Below, in pieces: positions 35,115 to 43,826 of a stretch of 64,000 bases of DNA. The position numbers and the translations under genes were made by a program. The notes under the pieces were generated by a model. That model did not search any database. It was not told the DNA's origin and saw only the letters and a program-made list of their open reading frames with translations. This DNA comes from Anaerolineales bacterium. GTDB lineage: Bacteria > Chloroflexota > Anaerolineae > Anaerolineales > Villigracilaceae. The DNA lies in the NCBI GenBank assembly GCA_030680795.1, contig JAUXUL010000005.1, positions 1-64,000 on the forward strand, in the 5' to 3' direction. The stretch's first letter is position 1. Every line of letters begins with the position of its first letter.

Positions 35115-36431
35115 ATGTGTGACACTCTGATCGCAACAAAACTCGCCACAACAAACAACATCGCCATCTTCGGCAAAAATTCCGACCGCCCGCCGAACGA
35201 AAGTCAGCACATCGCCTACTTTCCTGCCGCCCAACATCCCGCAGGCAGTTCCCTGAAATGTACCTACATCGAAATTCCGCAGGTTGAAAAAACCAATGCA
35301 GTTCTGCTCTCCAAACCCTTTTGGATGTGGGGCGCAGAAATGGGTGTCAACGAACACGGACTCGTGATCGGCAACGAAGCCGTCTTCTCAAAAATTCCTG
35401 CCAACAAAAAGCCTGCCATGCTCGGCATGGATATGCTGCGCGCTGCGCTGGAGCGCGCTGTGACAGCGCGTGAAGCGCTGCAAGTCATCATAGACCTGCT
35501 GGAAGAATTTGGTCAGGGCGGCAACTGCACCTATGGCGAAAAACTGTATTATCACAATAGTTTCATCATTGCCAACGCAGAAGATGCCTGGGTGCTTGAA
35601 ACTGTGGACAAGCAATGGGCGGCGCGCCAGATTAAAGATGTATATTCCATTTCAAACTGCCTGACCATTAAAGATCAATGGGATATGGCTTCGCCCGATC
35701 TTGTTGAACTTGCTGTGAAGAAAGGTTTTTCAAAATCCAGGCAAAGTTTCGACCTCGCAAAAGATTACTCTGATTTCCTCTTCACCAATTTTGGCAAAGG
35801 CCGCAATCGCCGCGCAACCACATTTAGCGTACTCGGCGAACAAAAAGGCAAAGTCTCGCTTGAAGCGATGATGAGCACGCTCCGCCATCACAATGCTGAG
35901 AACTTCGACCCGCAGAACAGTGTTACCGAAGTGGCTGTGTGCATGCACGCGGGCTTCGGTCCCATTCGCGTCAGCCAAACTACCGCCTCCATGGTCGTTT
36001 ATCTGGATAAAAACAACCCGATCATTTTCGCCACTGGAACATCTGCCCCATGCACGAGCATCTTCAAACCCTTCTGGATGGATGCCGCGTCTTCTCTTAA
36101 CCTCGGGCCTGCTCCAACACACCGAACAGATTCTTCCCTTTACTGGACTCACGAAAAACTGCATCGCGCCACCCTGCTCAACTACCCCGAACGGATCAAG
36201 ACCTATGCCGCCGAGCGCGACGAAATGGAAAAGAGATTCATCCAGGGTGCATTGAAATTACAATCCGCCTCCGCCAAAACACGCGCGGACTTCACCGATC
36301 AATGCCTGACCGAAAGCCTCGCCGCCGAAGCCGAATGGCTCAAACGCGTAAAACTAGTACCCGCCAGGAAAACCTTCCTGTACTCGCTGGCATGGAATGG
36401 GTTTAACAAAAAGGCTGGAATGAGAGGGTAG
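35115..36431 (+). CDS. C69-family peptidase (secernin-like)
   Basis: A 438-residue Ntn-hydrolase. ATG at 35115 is chosen because it places Cys at position 2 (MCDTLIATKLATTNN), the N-terminal nucleophile of C69 dipeptidases; a longer TTG start would bury it. AIFGKNSDRPPNESQ, MWGAEMGVNEHGLVIGNEAV and FIIANAEDAWVLETVDKQWA are the conserved blocks of secernins. The protein likely hydrolyses dipeptides or amide bonds; no signal peptide is seen, so it is cytosolic. Confidence 0.9.
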   Translation: MCDTLIATKLATTNNIAIFGKNSDRPPNESQHIAYFPAAQHPAGSSLKCTYIEIPQVEKTNAVLLSKPFWMWGAEMGVNEHGLVIGNEAVFSKIPANKKPAMLGMDMLRAALERAVTAREALQVIIDLLEEFGQGGNCTYGEKLYYHNSFIIANAEDAWVLETVDKQWAARQIKDVYSISNCLTIKDQWDMASPDLVELAVKKGFSKSRQSFDLAKDYSDFLFTNFGKGRNRRATTFSVLGEQKGKVSLEAMMSTLRHHNAENFDPQNSVTEVAVCMHAGFGPIRVSQTTASMVVYLDKNNPIIFATGTSAPCTSIFKPFWMDAASSLNLGPAPTHRTDSSLYWTHEKLHRATLLNYPERIKTYAAERDEMEKRFIQGALKLQSASAKTRADFTDQCLTESLAAEAEWLKRVKLVPARKTFLYSLAWNGFNKKAGMRG

Positions 36432-36462
36432 GGATTTTTCAAGATTCGGGAAAAATAGCCAA

Positions 36463-36686
36463 ATGGCCGACACACTTCAAATCCAACCTGTTTTCCTGCC
36501 GCTGGCTTCTGATAAAACAGCATTGTAAAAGCAGGCGGCCCGCGTGTGAGGCTGGAACCATTGCTCAAAGCCTTTATCAGAGGCGCAACTGCAGAGCAGA
36601 TTGTGCAACAATATCCATTCATTTCATGATCGAATGATGCAGCCATCAGTTACTACCTGCAGCACATCCAGGAAGTTGATGAATAA
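36463..36686 (+). pseudogene. DUF433 antitoxin-like gene remnant
   Basis: An N-terminal MADTLQIQPVFLPL and, one frame over, GGPRVRLEPLLKAFIRGATA then EQIVQQYPFIS, a TGA at 36627, then AISYYLQHIQEVDE reproduce a complete DUF433 protein of ~75 residues broken by a frameshift and a nonsense codon. DUF433 proteins are Vap-type antitoxins or DNA-binding partners. No toxin is nearby. This is the only content of the 377-nt gap 36432-36808. Confidence 0.8.
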
Positions 36687-36808
36687 ACATTATTCGTAAT
36701 AACAGGTGACAGCTACAGATGAAACCAGTTCAATAATTACCTACCCATGCAATTCACTATTCGGGTTAACCGAAATTCCCATGGCTTTGGTGCCTGAAAA
36801 GACCGATA

Positions 36809-37417
36809 TCAAACCGTGATCAAATCTTTAATTTCATCAAAAGTCGCGGGACCCACGCCCGAAACATCCATGATCTCTTCAATGGTGGAAAAAGGACCGT
36901 TCTCGGTTCGATAGTCAATGATGCGTTGGGCGATGGTGGGGCCTATGCCCGGTAAACTATCCAAGTCTTCAAGTGCAGCGGTGTTGATATTGATCAACTC
37001 AGTATCTGTATTGGAATTTGAAGGTTCGGCTGTTACAGAAGAAAAATCGTCTATACCAGGGGAGCCAGGCAACTCGAGCGACGCAGCGTCCTCTACCGGC
37101 GCCTGTCCGGATTTATAGGGGATGTTTAGCTGTTGTCCATCGTTCAGTAACGCGGCAAGATTAATTGCATCAACGTTCGCGGTTGAAAGCAATCCGCCGG
37201 CCGCATCAATCGCATCCTGAATACGCGCGCCTTGCGCAAGTTCATACAACCCCGGGCGCGGCACAGCGCCGATCACATGCACTGCAATGGGCGCTTTGGT
37301 TGGGGCAGGCTGTAAAACAATCGGCTGGCCCGCAGGCGCGCGCGAAACAAATATCAGCACGCCCGCAAGCACAAAACCTGCCATCACACCCAGCAGCACA
37401 TACAAAGCATTCTTCAT
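36809..37417 (-). CDS. comEA: ComEA-family DNA-binding protein
   Basis: A 202-residue protein with one N-terminal membrane helix (~5-25), an SLBB domain (HVIGAVPRPGLYELAQGARI) and two helix-hairpin-helix motifs at the C-terminus (LDSLPGIGPTIAQRIIDYR and IMDVSGVGPATFDEIKDL). ComEA binds double-stranded DNA outside the membrane during natural transformation. No comEC lies in the window. A DNA-repair or other role is possible for isolated homologues. Confidence 0.9.
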   Translation of the reverse strand: MKNALYVLLGVMAGFVLAGVLIFVSRAPAGQPIVLQPAPTKAPIAVHVIGAVPRPGLYELAQGARIQDAIDAAGGLLSTANVDAINLAALLNDGQQLNIPYKSGQAPVEDAASLELPGSPGIDDFSSVTAEPSNSNTDTELININTAALEDLDSLPGIGPTIAQRIIDYRTENGPFSTIEEIMDVSGVGPATFDEIKDLITV

Positions 37418-37427
37418 AAATGCAATT

Positions 37428-37871
37428 CTACTCCAACTTCATCACCAGCAATTCCTCGCCCGTTTGCCTGAACACATCTGCAATATCGAACACCTTTTGT
37501 ATGCGTTGAAAATAGCGCGGCATTTTTTCATAAGGAATGGATTTGAACCCAAATTTTTCATACATGCGTCCATTATGAGCAATGCACATTAAGTATAATG
37601 GCCTTGAAGTTTTACGCAGCAATTCTTCGATGATCTTCCGTGCAATTCCCTGCCCGCGATATTCGGGAGGAACGGCAATCGAAGCCATTTCCTGGATGTC
37701 GGCCCCGTGAGGTTTGACCTGTCCGCAGCCAATCACTTGGCCGCCATCATTTACCGCAACGATAAAACGCTTCCAATCCAAACCTGTGGGGTTGATCCCG
37801 ACTAAATGAATCAGACCCTTAATTTGAGCGGATTCTGAGTCCAATGCCGAGCGAATTTCATACGTGGTCAT
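37428..37871 (-). CDS. GNAT N-acetyltransferase
   Basis: A 147-residue GNAT protein from ATG at 37871 (MTTYEIRSALDSES); the upstream extension overlaps the CPBP gene and lacks similarity. PPEYRGQGIARKIIEELL is the acetyl-CoA pyrophosphate loop, and MCIAHNGRMYEKFGFKSI the C-terminal strand with Tyr general acid. Acceptor unknown. Confidence 0.88.
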   Translation of the reverse strand: MTTYEIRSALDSESAQIKGLIHLVGINPTGLDWKRFIVAVNDGGQVIGCGQVKPHGADIQEMASIAVPPEYRGQGIARKIIEELLRKTSRPLYLMCIAHNGRMYEKFGFKSIPYEKMPRYFQRIQKVFDIADVFRQTGEELLVMKLE

Positions 37872-37875
37872 AAGC

Positions 37876-38490
37876 CTATATCGCTCCCGCCGCCGCGATG
37901 ATAATGAACGTGGCAATGAACCAATGGATCAAAAACGGCCAGAAAAAGGACTTTGTGCGATACGCCACCCAGCCAAAGGCAAATCCGCCAAAAATGGTGG
38001 ATAGGGTTTCGACTTCAGGCTTGCTGAGATGCGCCAGCGCAAATGGGACAGCCTGCAGCCAGATGGCCTCGTGCCCAAACTTGCGGGCGTAGGCGAACAA
38101 AATCCAGCCGCGGAAAATAAACTCCCAACCGATCAAATCAAGGAAGGTTGTCCACGGGAGACCGGGCAGAAAACGCTCATAATAAGTTTTCATGACAGCA
38201 TTCCCGCTTCCAAGAAAATAAATAACGGGAGCCATAAAAAGGATGCCAAGCGCGGTATAGATCAGCCCTAATTTCCAATCGCCAAACGAAAACCCATATT
38301 CCCGCGGATACTCACGGAAGAGAATCAAGATAATCAGAAGCGGAATGACAAGGTATAAAATGACGCGATCCCAATATTTATACGCCGTCAGTTTATGATA
38401 ATGGTCCACCATCAACAGCAAAGTGCTGACAATGGTGACAGTGACGATCTTCCAATCAAAATTCAGTTTTTCGCCGAGCAGATACTTCAT
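37876..38490 (-). CDS. CPBP-family intramembrane metalloprotease
   Basis: A 204-residue protein with about six membrane helices. WEFIFRGWILFAY is a reduced motif 1 (usually EExxxR; here one Glu and the FRG arginine), FALAHL supplies the first His and FLIHWFI the second. Start at 38490 is preferred (GAGA upstream) over TTG at 38502, which overlaps the GT39 stop. CPBP proteins process CAAX-like or bacteriocin leader substrates or confer immunity; substrate unknown. Confidence 0.85.
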   Translation of the reverse strand: MKYLLGEKLNFDWKIVTVTIVSTLLLMVDHYHKLTAYKYWDRVILYLVIPLLIILILFREYPREYGFSFGDWKLGLIYTALGILFMAPVIYFLGSGNAVMKTYYERFLPGLPWTTFLDLIGWEFIFRGWILFAYARKFGHEAIWLQAVPFALAHLSKPEVETLSTIFGGFAFGWVAYRTKSFFWPFLIHWFIATFIIIAAAGAI

Positions 38491-38498
38491 GGTTTCTC

Positions 38499-40025
38499 TC
38501 AATAAGGGAAGTAGGTTTTATTGCCGTCTGGAGCAAGCAATGCAGCAATTTTATCCGCATCGCGGGTTAACTCAAATCCCCAATTGGCCAGGAGCAAAAT
38601 AAAGACAAGCATCGCAAAAGTCACGGCGAGTTTTCCATATAATGATTCACGCCAGCGGACAGACAGGCTGTGGATCCCGTTACCCCAAAAATAGGCGGCC
38701 AGAATTGCCAGGCAGGGAATAAGCGCAAGGTGGAAACGGTCTTCTGCGAGGATAAAAACATGCGGCAAAATATAAGAAATGAGCAGCAAAGCCAGCATTG
38801 TCGTTTGTGGATTCCGCTTTAAGAGCGATAACCCAAACATTGCCGAAGTTGAAATGAACACAAACGGCAAAAGCAAAACCGCAGAGAGTGCCAGCAAGAT
38901 TGATTTTGGCATAAAACCCAAAATATTATTGGAATAAAAATACATCAATACACGTTTTTCCAGGCCGAAGAAAAAGCCCAGCCTGTTCACTGCAAGCGGG
39001 ATAAATCTTTCAGGCTGATCCTTTATAAACTTGACCGCTTTTTGTGTGCCAACTTCATCGCGCTCGGCATCGTCCATAATGGTAAGTAAATCCAGCGAGG
39101 GACCAAAGATAAAAGAGCCGTTTCCCTGCGGATGATAGCCAAGATACAGGTTGTATCCCATTGAAGTCTCGATGCCTGTGAGTTTATGATGTAACAGCGA
39201 ATTGCGAATAACCCAGGGCGTGATGACCAAGATAAATGCAATCCCTATAATAATTCCATCATTGCGAAATATATGTCGTTGCGAGGAGGGCGCTTGCTCT
39301 TTCCGACGAAGCAACCCTTGTTGCAAAGCGGGAGATTGATTCGTCGCTCCGCTCCTCGCAATGACGATGAGGAAGAGACTAGCCAACCCTGCAAACGGAA
39401 GGATGACCGAACGTGTGAGGGCGGTTAATCCAAGGAAAAACCCGGAAAGCAAGAGGTTGATGGGAGATGGAGCTTCGATGGATTTAAGGAGAAAGAGGAA
39501 AGACAAAAGGAGAAGTACAAAGAAGGGATTTTCTGTGCCAAGCCCGAGGGGGTAAATCAAAAGCATTGGATATGCGGCTGTCACCCATGCCGAGATTTTT
39601 GCTGTCTTTTCAGAATCTGGGAACAAGCTACGAGAAACAAAATATGTCAACGGGGCCAGCGGGGCGCCGAGAAAGATCACGTGCGCCAGACGCGCGGCGA
39701 AGAAACGCGAGAAATCCAATCCATTGAAAAAATAAATAACCGCTAAAAATGCCGGGTACAGCGGCGCACGGAAGGAGGTATACAGTCCGTGCTGCGGGTC
39801 GTAATCCTTTGCGGTTGAAAGATCAAAATCAACATAGGGATCCAAAAGTTTCAGGTCTTCCTGCGCGTACCAGCGAAAGCCGTTTCCAGAAGCAAGGCTG
39901 CGCGCAAGCATGTCATACTGGAACATGTCGTCGAGTCCGATGCCCATCGCGCGGGTGAGGAGGACCGGGATCAAACGCAAAACAAGCGCGACCAAATATA
40001 TGCGGATTGGAAAGGAAATTTTCAT
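38499..40025 (-). CDS. GT39-like membrane glycosyltransferase with in-frame repeat insert
   Basis: A 508-residue protein with about 11 helices. GIGLDDMFQYDMLARSLASG near residue 28 resembles the catalytic Asp loop of ArnT/PMT-type lipid-linked sugar transferases, and FRAPLYPAFLAVIYF follows. Residues ~222-252 (VIARSGATNQSPALQQGLL and RRKEQAPSSQRHIFRN) are encoded by a dispersed GTC(A/G)TTGCGAGGAG palindrome (39275-39365) and break up a hydrophobic region, yet the frame stays open. It overlaps the SET gene by 4 nt. Acceptor unknown. Confidence 0.85.
   Translation of the reverse strand: MKISFPIRIYLVALVLRLIPVLLTRAMGIGLDDMFQYDMLARSLASGNGFRWYAQEDLKLLDPYVDFDLSTAKDYDPQHGLYTSFRAPLYPAFLAVIYFFNGLDFSRFFAARLAHVIFLGAPLAPLTYFVSRSLFPDSEKTAKISAWVTAAYPMLLIYPLGLGTENPFFVLLLLSFLFLLKSIEAPSPINLLLSGFFLGLTALTRSVILPFAGLASLFLIVIARSGATNQSPALQQGLLRRKEQAPSSQRHIFRNDGIIIGIAFILVITPWVIRNSLLHHKLTGIETSMGYNLYLGYHPQGNGSFIFGPSLDLLTIMDDAERDEVGTQKAVKFIKDQPERFIPLAVNRLGFFFGLEKRVLMYFYSNNILGFMPKSILLALSAVLLLPFVFISTSAMFGLSLLKRNPQTTMLALLLISYILPHVFILAEDRFHLALIPCLAILAAYFWGNGIHSLSVRWRESLYGKLAVTFAMLVFILLLANWGFELTRDADKIAALLAPDGNKTYFPY
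39275..39365. repeat. Palindromic repeat inside GT39 gene
   Basis: Left arm GTCGTTGCGAGGAG (39275-39288) and right arm CTCCTCGCAATGAC (39352-39365) match at 13 of 14 positions. GAAGCAACCC and GATTCGTCGC lie between. This is the well-known style of intergenic palindrome, here inside an open reading frame. Confidence 0.85.
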
Positions 40026-40522
40026 TTAGCCGTCTTCTCAATTCGCCTTGTAAGATAAGGAGAGAAATAACCCGTATAATTTTCCCATAGTTCCGGTAGT
40101 TTCCAATCATTACCGGTCACTTTGCCGCGGCAATTTGGCGAGCCGCAGTAACAGTCGAATTCATCATAAGGTCCGCCGTCAGACATGGCGTAATCGAAGG
40201 TTACCTCTTCGCCTGCTTCAATATCATGCATGGCAACCAGACCGATCTGACCAAAGAAACCTATATTTGGATCGCAGGAATGGTTGAAACAATCATTCGG
40301 TTCTTTTTCCTCGGCAGTGAGCAGGTACAAGCCTTCGTCAATTTGAATCACGCGCTGCGTGAAGCGCGGCATGGAAGGGTCGATTTCGTCTTTGCGGAAG
40401 ATACGCCCGCCCCACAAAGAGACCAGTTCGTCCTTCAAAATTTTTTCGCGCGCAAAAACCCCGCATCCGCCTTCAGCCAGTTCGCGCGCCTCGCATTTTG
40501 GATTGAGATAGGAAAAAGTCAT
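40022..40522 (-). CDS. SET domain protein (putative lysine methyltransferase)
   Basis: A 166-residue protein with the SET core: GCGVFAREKILKDELVSLWG (N-SET), FNHSCDPNIGFFGQIGLVAM (NHSCxPN cofactor motif), GEEVTFDYAM (GEELxxDY motif with catalytic Tyr) and a post-SET cysteine cluster CYCGSPNCRG. Bacterial SET proteins methylate ribosomal or other proteins; the target here is unknown. It is first of a minus-strand run that overlaps the GT39 gene by ATGA. Confidence 0.9.
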   Translation of the reverse strand: MTFSYLNPKCEARELAEGGCGVFAREKILKDELVSLWGGRIFRKDEIDPSMPRFTQRVIQIDEGLYLLTAEEKEPNDCFNHSCDPNIGFFGQIGLVAMHDIEAGEEVTFDYAMSDGGPYDEFDCYCGSPNCRGKVTGNDWKLPELWENYTGYFSPYLTRRIEKTAK

Positions 40523-40944
40523 TTCACCTCTTTTGGTACGCGCCAGGCATGAATAAGATCAAATAAGAGTGGAACGCGCCAGTACTCAGCTATTTCGCCA
40601 AAGTGCTTTTAGCGGTGATTTCAGCCGCTTTTACCTGAATGACTAAAGTCGTTACTACGTTTTTGTGATTTACTGATTATCAGTACTTCACGAAATACCC
40701 TGGAGTCAGGCGGCAAGCCGCCTGAAATGGGCGACAGATCGTGATTTTCTGAGTATAACAATGACGGCATCCACCAGCCCCACGCAACGGTTTGAATGCC
40801 AAAGTCACGTCCAACTCATTTGTGACGAACCAGATATAAAGTCCGGAAAGAAGCGAAAGAATGCTCCAGGTGAGCGGGCAGTTGGTTAAGTCTGATTCAA
40901 ATCTCCAGATGGGATATTGATGAGGTGAATTATACAAAGAAAAC
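40523..40944. other. Intergenic region with palindromes, no supported gene
   Basis: Contains a GCTTTTAGCGG...CAGCCGC repeat near 40600 and the exact palindrome CAGGCGGCAAGCCGCCTG at 40707-40724. A hydrophobic minus-strand stretch near 40790-40880 (SLLSGLYIWFVTNELDVTL) has no credible start or similarity. I see no real gene. Confidence 0.6.
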
Positions 40945-40971
40945 GAGCGGCAAGGTAAAACCCTGCCGCTC
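40945..40971 (-). terminator. Terminator of the ABC transporter operon
   Basis: GAGCGGCAGGG and CCTTGCCGCTC pair on the minus strand, followed by GTTTTCTTT. It lies ~20 nt after the last permease gene. Confidence 0.9.
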
Positions 40972-40990
40972 AAATTTTTCATGAAATAAT

Positions 40991-41815
40991 CTATTTCGTT
41001 TCGCCTTCGGTATCCGATGAACCCGCGGAAATTTTTTGAGCAATGAAGATCGGCAGAAAGGTGATCAGGATGACAATGGTTGCAACCACATTCGTCACCG
41101 GGCGATCGCGCGGGCGGGAAAGCTGGCTGAAGATCCAAATCGGAAGCGTGGTTTGCTGCCCTGCGGTAAATGTCGTCACGATAACTTCATCGAAGGAAAG
41201 CGCGAAAGCCAGCATGCCGCCTGCAAGCAGCGCGGTGGCGATATTGGGCAGCACAACATGACGAAAGGTTTGAAAGGAGTTCGCGCCCAGATCCATGGAG
41301 GCTTCGATCATTGTCGCGCTGGTCCGGCGGAAGCGCGCCAGCACATTGTTGTAAACGACGACCACGCAAAAGGTTGCATGACCGATAACGATGGTCCAGA
41401 ACGAGAAGGGAATATCCAACCCGCCGATGGCTGTCCGTAAAGCAATACCCGTAACAATACCAGGCAGGGCGATCGGTAATAACAACAGAAAAGAAATGGA
41501 TTCGCGCCCAAAGAAATTACTACGATAGACCGCCGCCGCCGCGAAAGTGCCTAAAATCAGGGCGGCGATCGTTGCAACGGTTGCGACCTGCAACGACAAT
41601 GTAAGGGAACGCCAAAGGTCTGCACGTTGTAATGCCACCCCAAACCATTTGGTTGTGAAGCCAGGTAATGGGAAGGTGTATGTAGTTTCATCTGGAGTAA
41701 AAGTATAAAGAAAAATGATCCACATCGGAAAATGCAGAAAGAACAATGTTCCAAATGCTGCCAGCTTTAATCCCCAGGATGCTCCTGGGCGAGTGTCGGA
41801 TGATTTAGATGGCAT
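40991..41815 (-). CDS. potC: ABC transporter permease, PotC-like
   Basis: A 274-residue permease from ATG at 41815 (GGAG 6 nt upstream), overlapping the previous permease gene by 11 nt. Six helices; [20 protein letters not shown] is the EAA loop that contacts the ATPase. [17 protein letters not shown] and [13 protein letters not shown] are characteristic of PotC-type subunits. Part of the four-gene spermidine/putrescine-type importer; other small molecules are possible. Confidence 0.9.
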   Translation of the reverse strand: MPSKSSDTRPGASWGLKLAAFGTLFFLHFPMWIIFLYTFTPDETTYTFPLPGFTTKWFGVALQRADLWRSLTLSLQVATVATIAALILGTFAAAAVYRSNFFGRESISFLLLLPIALPGIVTGIALRTAIGGLDIPFSFWTIVIGHATFCVVVVYNNVLARFRRTSATMIEASMDLGANSFQTFRHVVLPNIATALLAGGMLAFALSFDEVIVTTFTAGQQTTLPIWIFSQLSRPRDRPVTNVVATIVILITFLPIFIAQKISAGSSDTEGETK

Positions 41816-42710
41816 CGAACGCTCCAAGCCTGCGGGCAATCAGAAGATAAAGGACCATGATGACAACAGGACCCATCGTCATGGCGGCTGCCAGAGGGAC
41901 ATTCCCGCCAGTTCCCTGATAAGAGTAGACCGCCTGCCCAATAAAAAATTTTGAATTGCCAAGCGTAAGCGGAATGATAAAGTCACCCAAAGTTAAGGAG
42001 AAAGTAAAGATCGAACCTGCCACAACCCCGGGGAAAGCGAGCGGTAAAATTACGGTGCGGAATGTTTGAGACGGCCTTGCGCCCAGATCACTGGAGGCTT
42101 CGAGCAGAGAACCGGGCACACGCTCCAGAGCGGTTTGTATTGGTATGATCATGTATGGCAGCCAGATATACACAAATACGATAAACATTCCAATCGGTGA
42201 GAGGGAGAGGGATGAGCCGCCAATGCCCGGTAAACCAAGCAGCCAATCAAGGGCATCGGTCAAATTGAATAAATGGATAAACCAGGACAAAATACCTTCT
42301 TTTGCGAGGATCAACTTCCAGGCATAAACACGCACAAGGTAACTTGACCAAAGCGGAATGGTCACAGCGATCAGAAGCCAGGTCTTTAATCTTGGCGAGG
42401 CGAATTTTGCAATGTAATAAGCCAAAGGGAATGCTATCATCGCATCCACAATGGTGACGATCAAAGCCATTGTAGCGGTGCGGAAGATAATTTCACGGTT
42501 GGTTATGTTGAATACCTGGGCGTAAGTCCGCATAGTAAACTCACGGACAATCATGCCGGTAAAATCGTCTATTGAGTAAAAACTATTCACCAGCAAAGAA
42601 ACCAATGAACCAAGATACACAACCAGCAGATAGAGCAATGGCGGTATAAGAAAAATAGCCAAAACCAGGTTGGGGCGGCGAAAAAAATATGTGGATATGC
42701 GGTTAAGCAA
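41805..42710 (-). CDS. potB: ABC transporter permease, PotB-like
   Basis: A 301-residue permease with six helices and the EAA loop [40 protein letters not shown] and the periplasmic [16 protein letters not shown] match PotB. It pairs with PotC to form the channel. The start lies 1 nt after the ATPase stop region, so the genes are co-translated. Confidence 0.9.
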   Translation of the reverse strand: MLNRISTYFFRRPNLVLAIFLIPPLLYLLVVYLGSLVSLLVNSFYSIDDFTGMIVREFTMRTYAQVFNITNREIIFRTATMALIVTIVDAMIAFPLAYYIAKFASPRLKTWLLIAVTIPLWSSYLVRVYAWKLILAKEGILSWFIHLFNLTDALDWLLGLPGIGGSSLSLSPIGMFIVFVYIWLPYMIIPIQTALERVPGSLLEASSDLGARPSQTFRTVILPLAFPGVVAGSIFTFSLTLGDFIIPLTLGNSKFFIGQAVYSYQGTGGNVPLAAAMTMGPVVIMVLYLLIARRLGAFDAI

Positions 42711-42711
42711 G

Positions 42712-43752
42712 TCAGCCTCCCACGCGGCTGATATGGTCTTGATGCCAGGACAGCCTTACCTTTTGTCCTTTTGCAGACAGCACATCCATCGAAGTGCTCT
42801 TCAAATTCTGCTCAACTACAACAAGATCAACACCACCTTCTATTTCAACCAAATAGCGGGTAAAAAGGCCAAGATATACCACGTCACGGATAACTCCATC
42901 CATCGAGATCATGTCGCTGTGGGGGGTGTCGCTCAGAGAACCAATATGGATTTTCTCAGGGCGGATCGAGAAGGTCTGCTCAGAGCCTGTGCTGTGTTTT
43001 GCAATCTCTCCGCTAACAAGATTGGACGTACCCACAAAACCTGCAACAAAGGATGAGGCCGGTCTTTCGTAAATATCAGAGGGCGAACCGATCTGTTCGA
43101 TTTTTCCCTGATTAAAAACAGCAATGCGGTCGCTCATGGTGATCGCTTCTTCCTGATCGTGTGTAACAAAAATAAAAGTAATGCCAACTCGTTTTTGAAT
43201 TGTCTTGAGTTCGACCTGCATCTGCTGGCGGAGTTTCAAGTCCAATGCGCCGAGCGGTTCGTCGAGCAATAAAACTTTGGGATGGTTGATCAAGGCGCGG
43301 GCAAGAGCGACGCGTTGACGCTGCCCTCCGGAGAGTTGTGATGGTTTGCGTCCTGCAAAGCCCGAAAGCTGGACAAGCTCCAGCATCTCATCCACATGTT
43401 TTGTGCGTTCTTGCCTGGCAACATTTTTCACCATCAATCCATAGGCAATATTGTCTCCCACATTCATGTGCGGAAATAAAGCGTAATCCTGAAACACAGT
43501 GTTGACATCGCGCTCATAAGGCGGCAGGCTGGAAACATCCCGCCCGTATAAATGGATTTGCCCCGAGGTGGGCCTGTCAAACCCTGCGATCATTCGCAAA
43601 CAAGTTGTCTTTCCAGATCCAGATGGACCGAGCATGGAAAAAAATTCACCGTCAATAACTTCCAAATCAATTTGATCTACTGCTTTTACTTCACCAAAAT
43701 ATCGGCTCACTTTTTCAAATGTAATGGCGGGTGCGGATGGATTATTCATCAT
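42712..43752 (-). CDS. potA: ABC transporter ATPase, PotA-like
   Basis: A 346-residue ATPase: Walker [15 protein letters not shown]-loop [12 protein letters not shown], signature [15 protein letters not shown], Walker [14 protein letters not shown]-loop THDQEEAI. The C-terminal TOBE domain (~260-346) is typical of polyamine, iron and sulfate importers. It energises the PotB/PotC channel. MM at the start leaves 43752 or 43749 as first codon. Confidence 0.95.
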   Translation of the reverse strand: MMNNPSAPAITFEKVSRYFGEVKAVDQIDLEVIDGEFFSMLGPSGSGKTTCLRMIAGFDRPTSGQIHLYGRDVSSLPPYERDVNTVFQDYALFPHMNVGDNIAYGLMVKNVARQERTKHVDEMLELVQLSGFAGRKPSQLSGGQRQRVALARALINHPKVLLLDEPLGALDLKLRQQMQVELKTIQKRVGITFIFVTHDQEEAITMSDRIAVFNQGKIEQIGSPSDIYERPASSFVAGFVGTSNLVSGEIAKHSTGSEQTFSIRPEKIHIGSLSDTPHSDMISMDGVIRDVVYLGLFTRYLVEIEGGVDLVVVEQNLKSTSMDVLSAKGQKVRLSWHQDHISRVGG

Positions 43753-43780
43753 ATGGGCGGCTCTTCATCATAATAAAGTA

Positions 43781-43808
43781 TATCAGGCGGGAGTTACCCC
43801 GCCTGATA
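43781..43808 (-). terminator. Intercistronic hairpin between binding protein and ATPase genes
   Basis: TATCAGGCGGG and CCCGCCTGATA form 11 perfect pairs around a 6-nt loop in the 74-nt spacer. There is no T-run after it on the minus strand, so it is better read as an mRNA stabiliser or partial terminator that keeps the binding protein in excess. Confidence 0.7.
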
Positions 43809-43826
43809 CCAAAACAGATTTTATTA

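Noticed and set aside
40680-41138. 152-codon minus-strand frame
   Set aside because: Overlaps the PotC 3' end and terminator; start region is an out-of-frame copy of PotC sequence.
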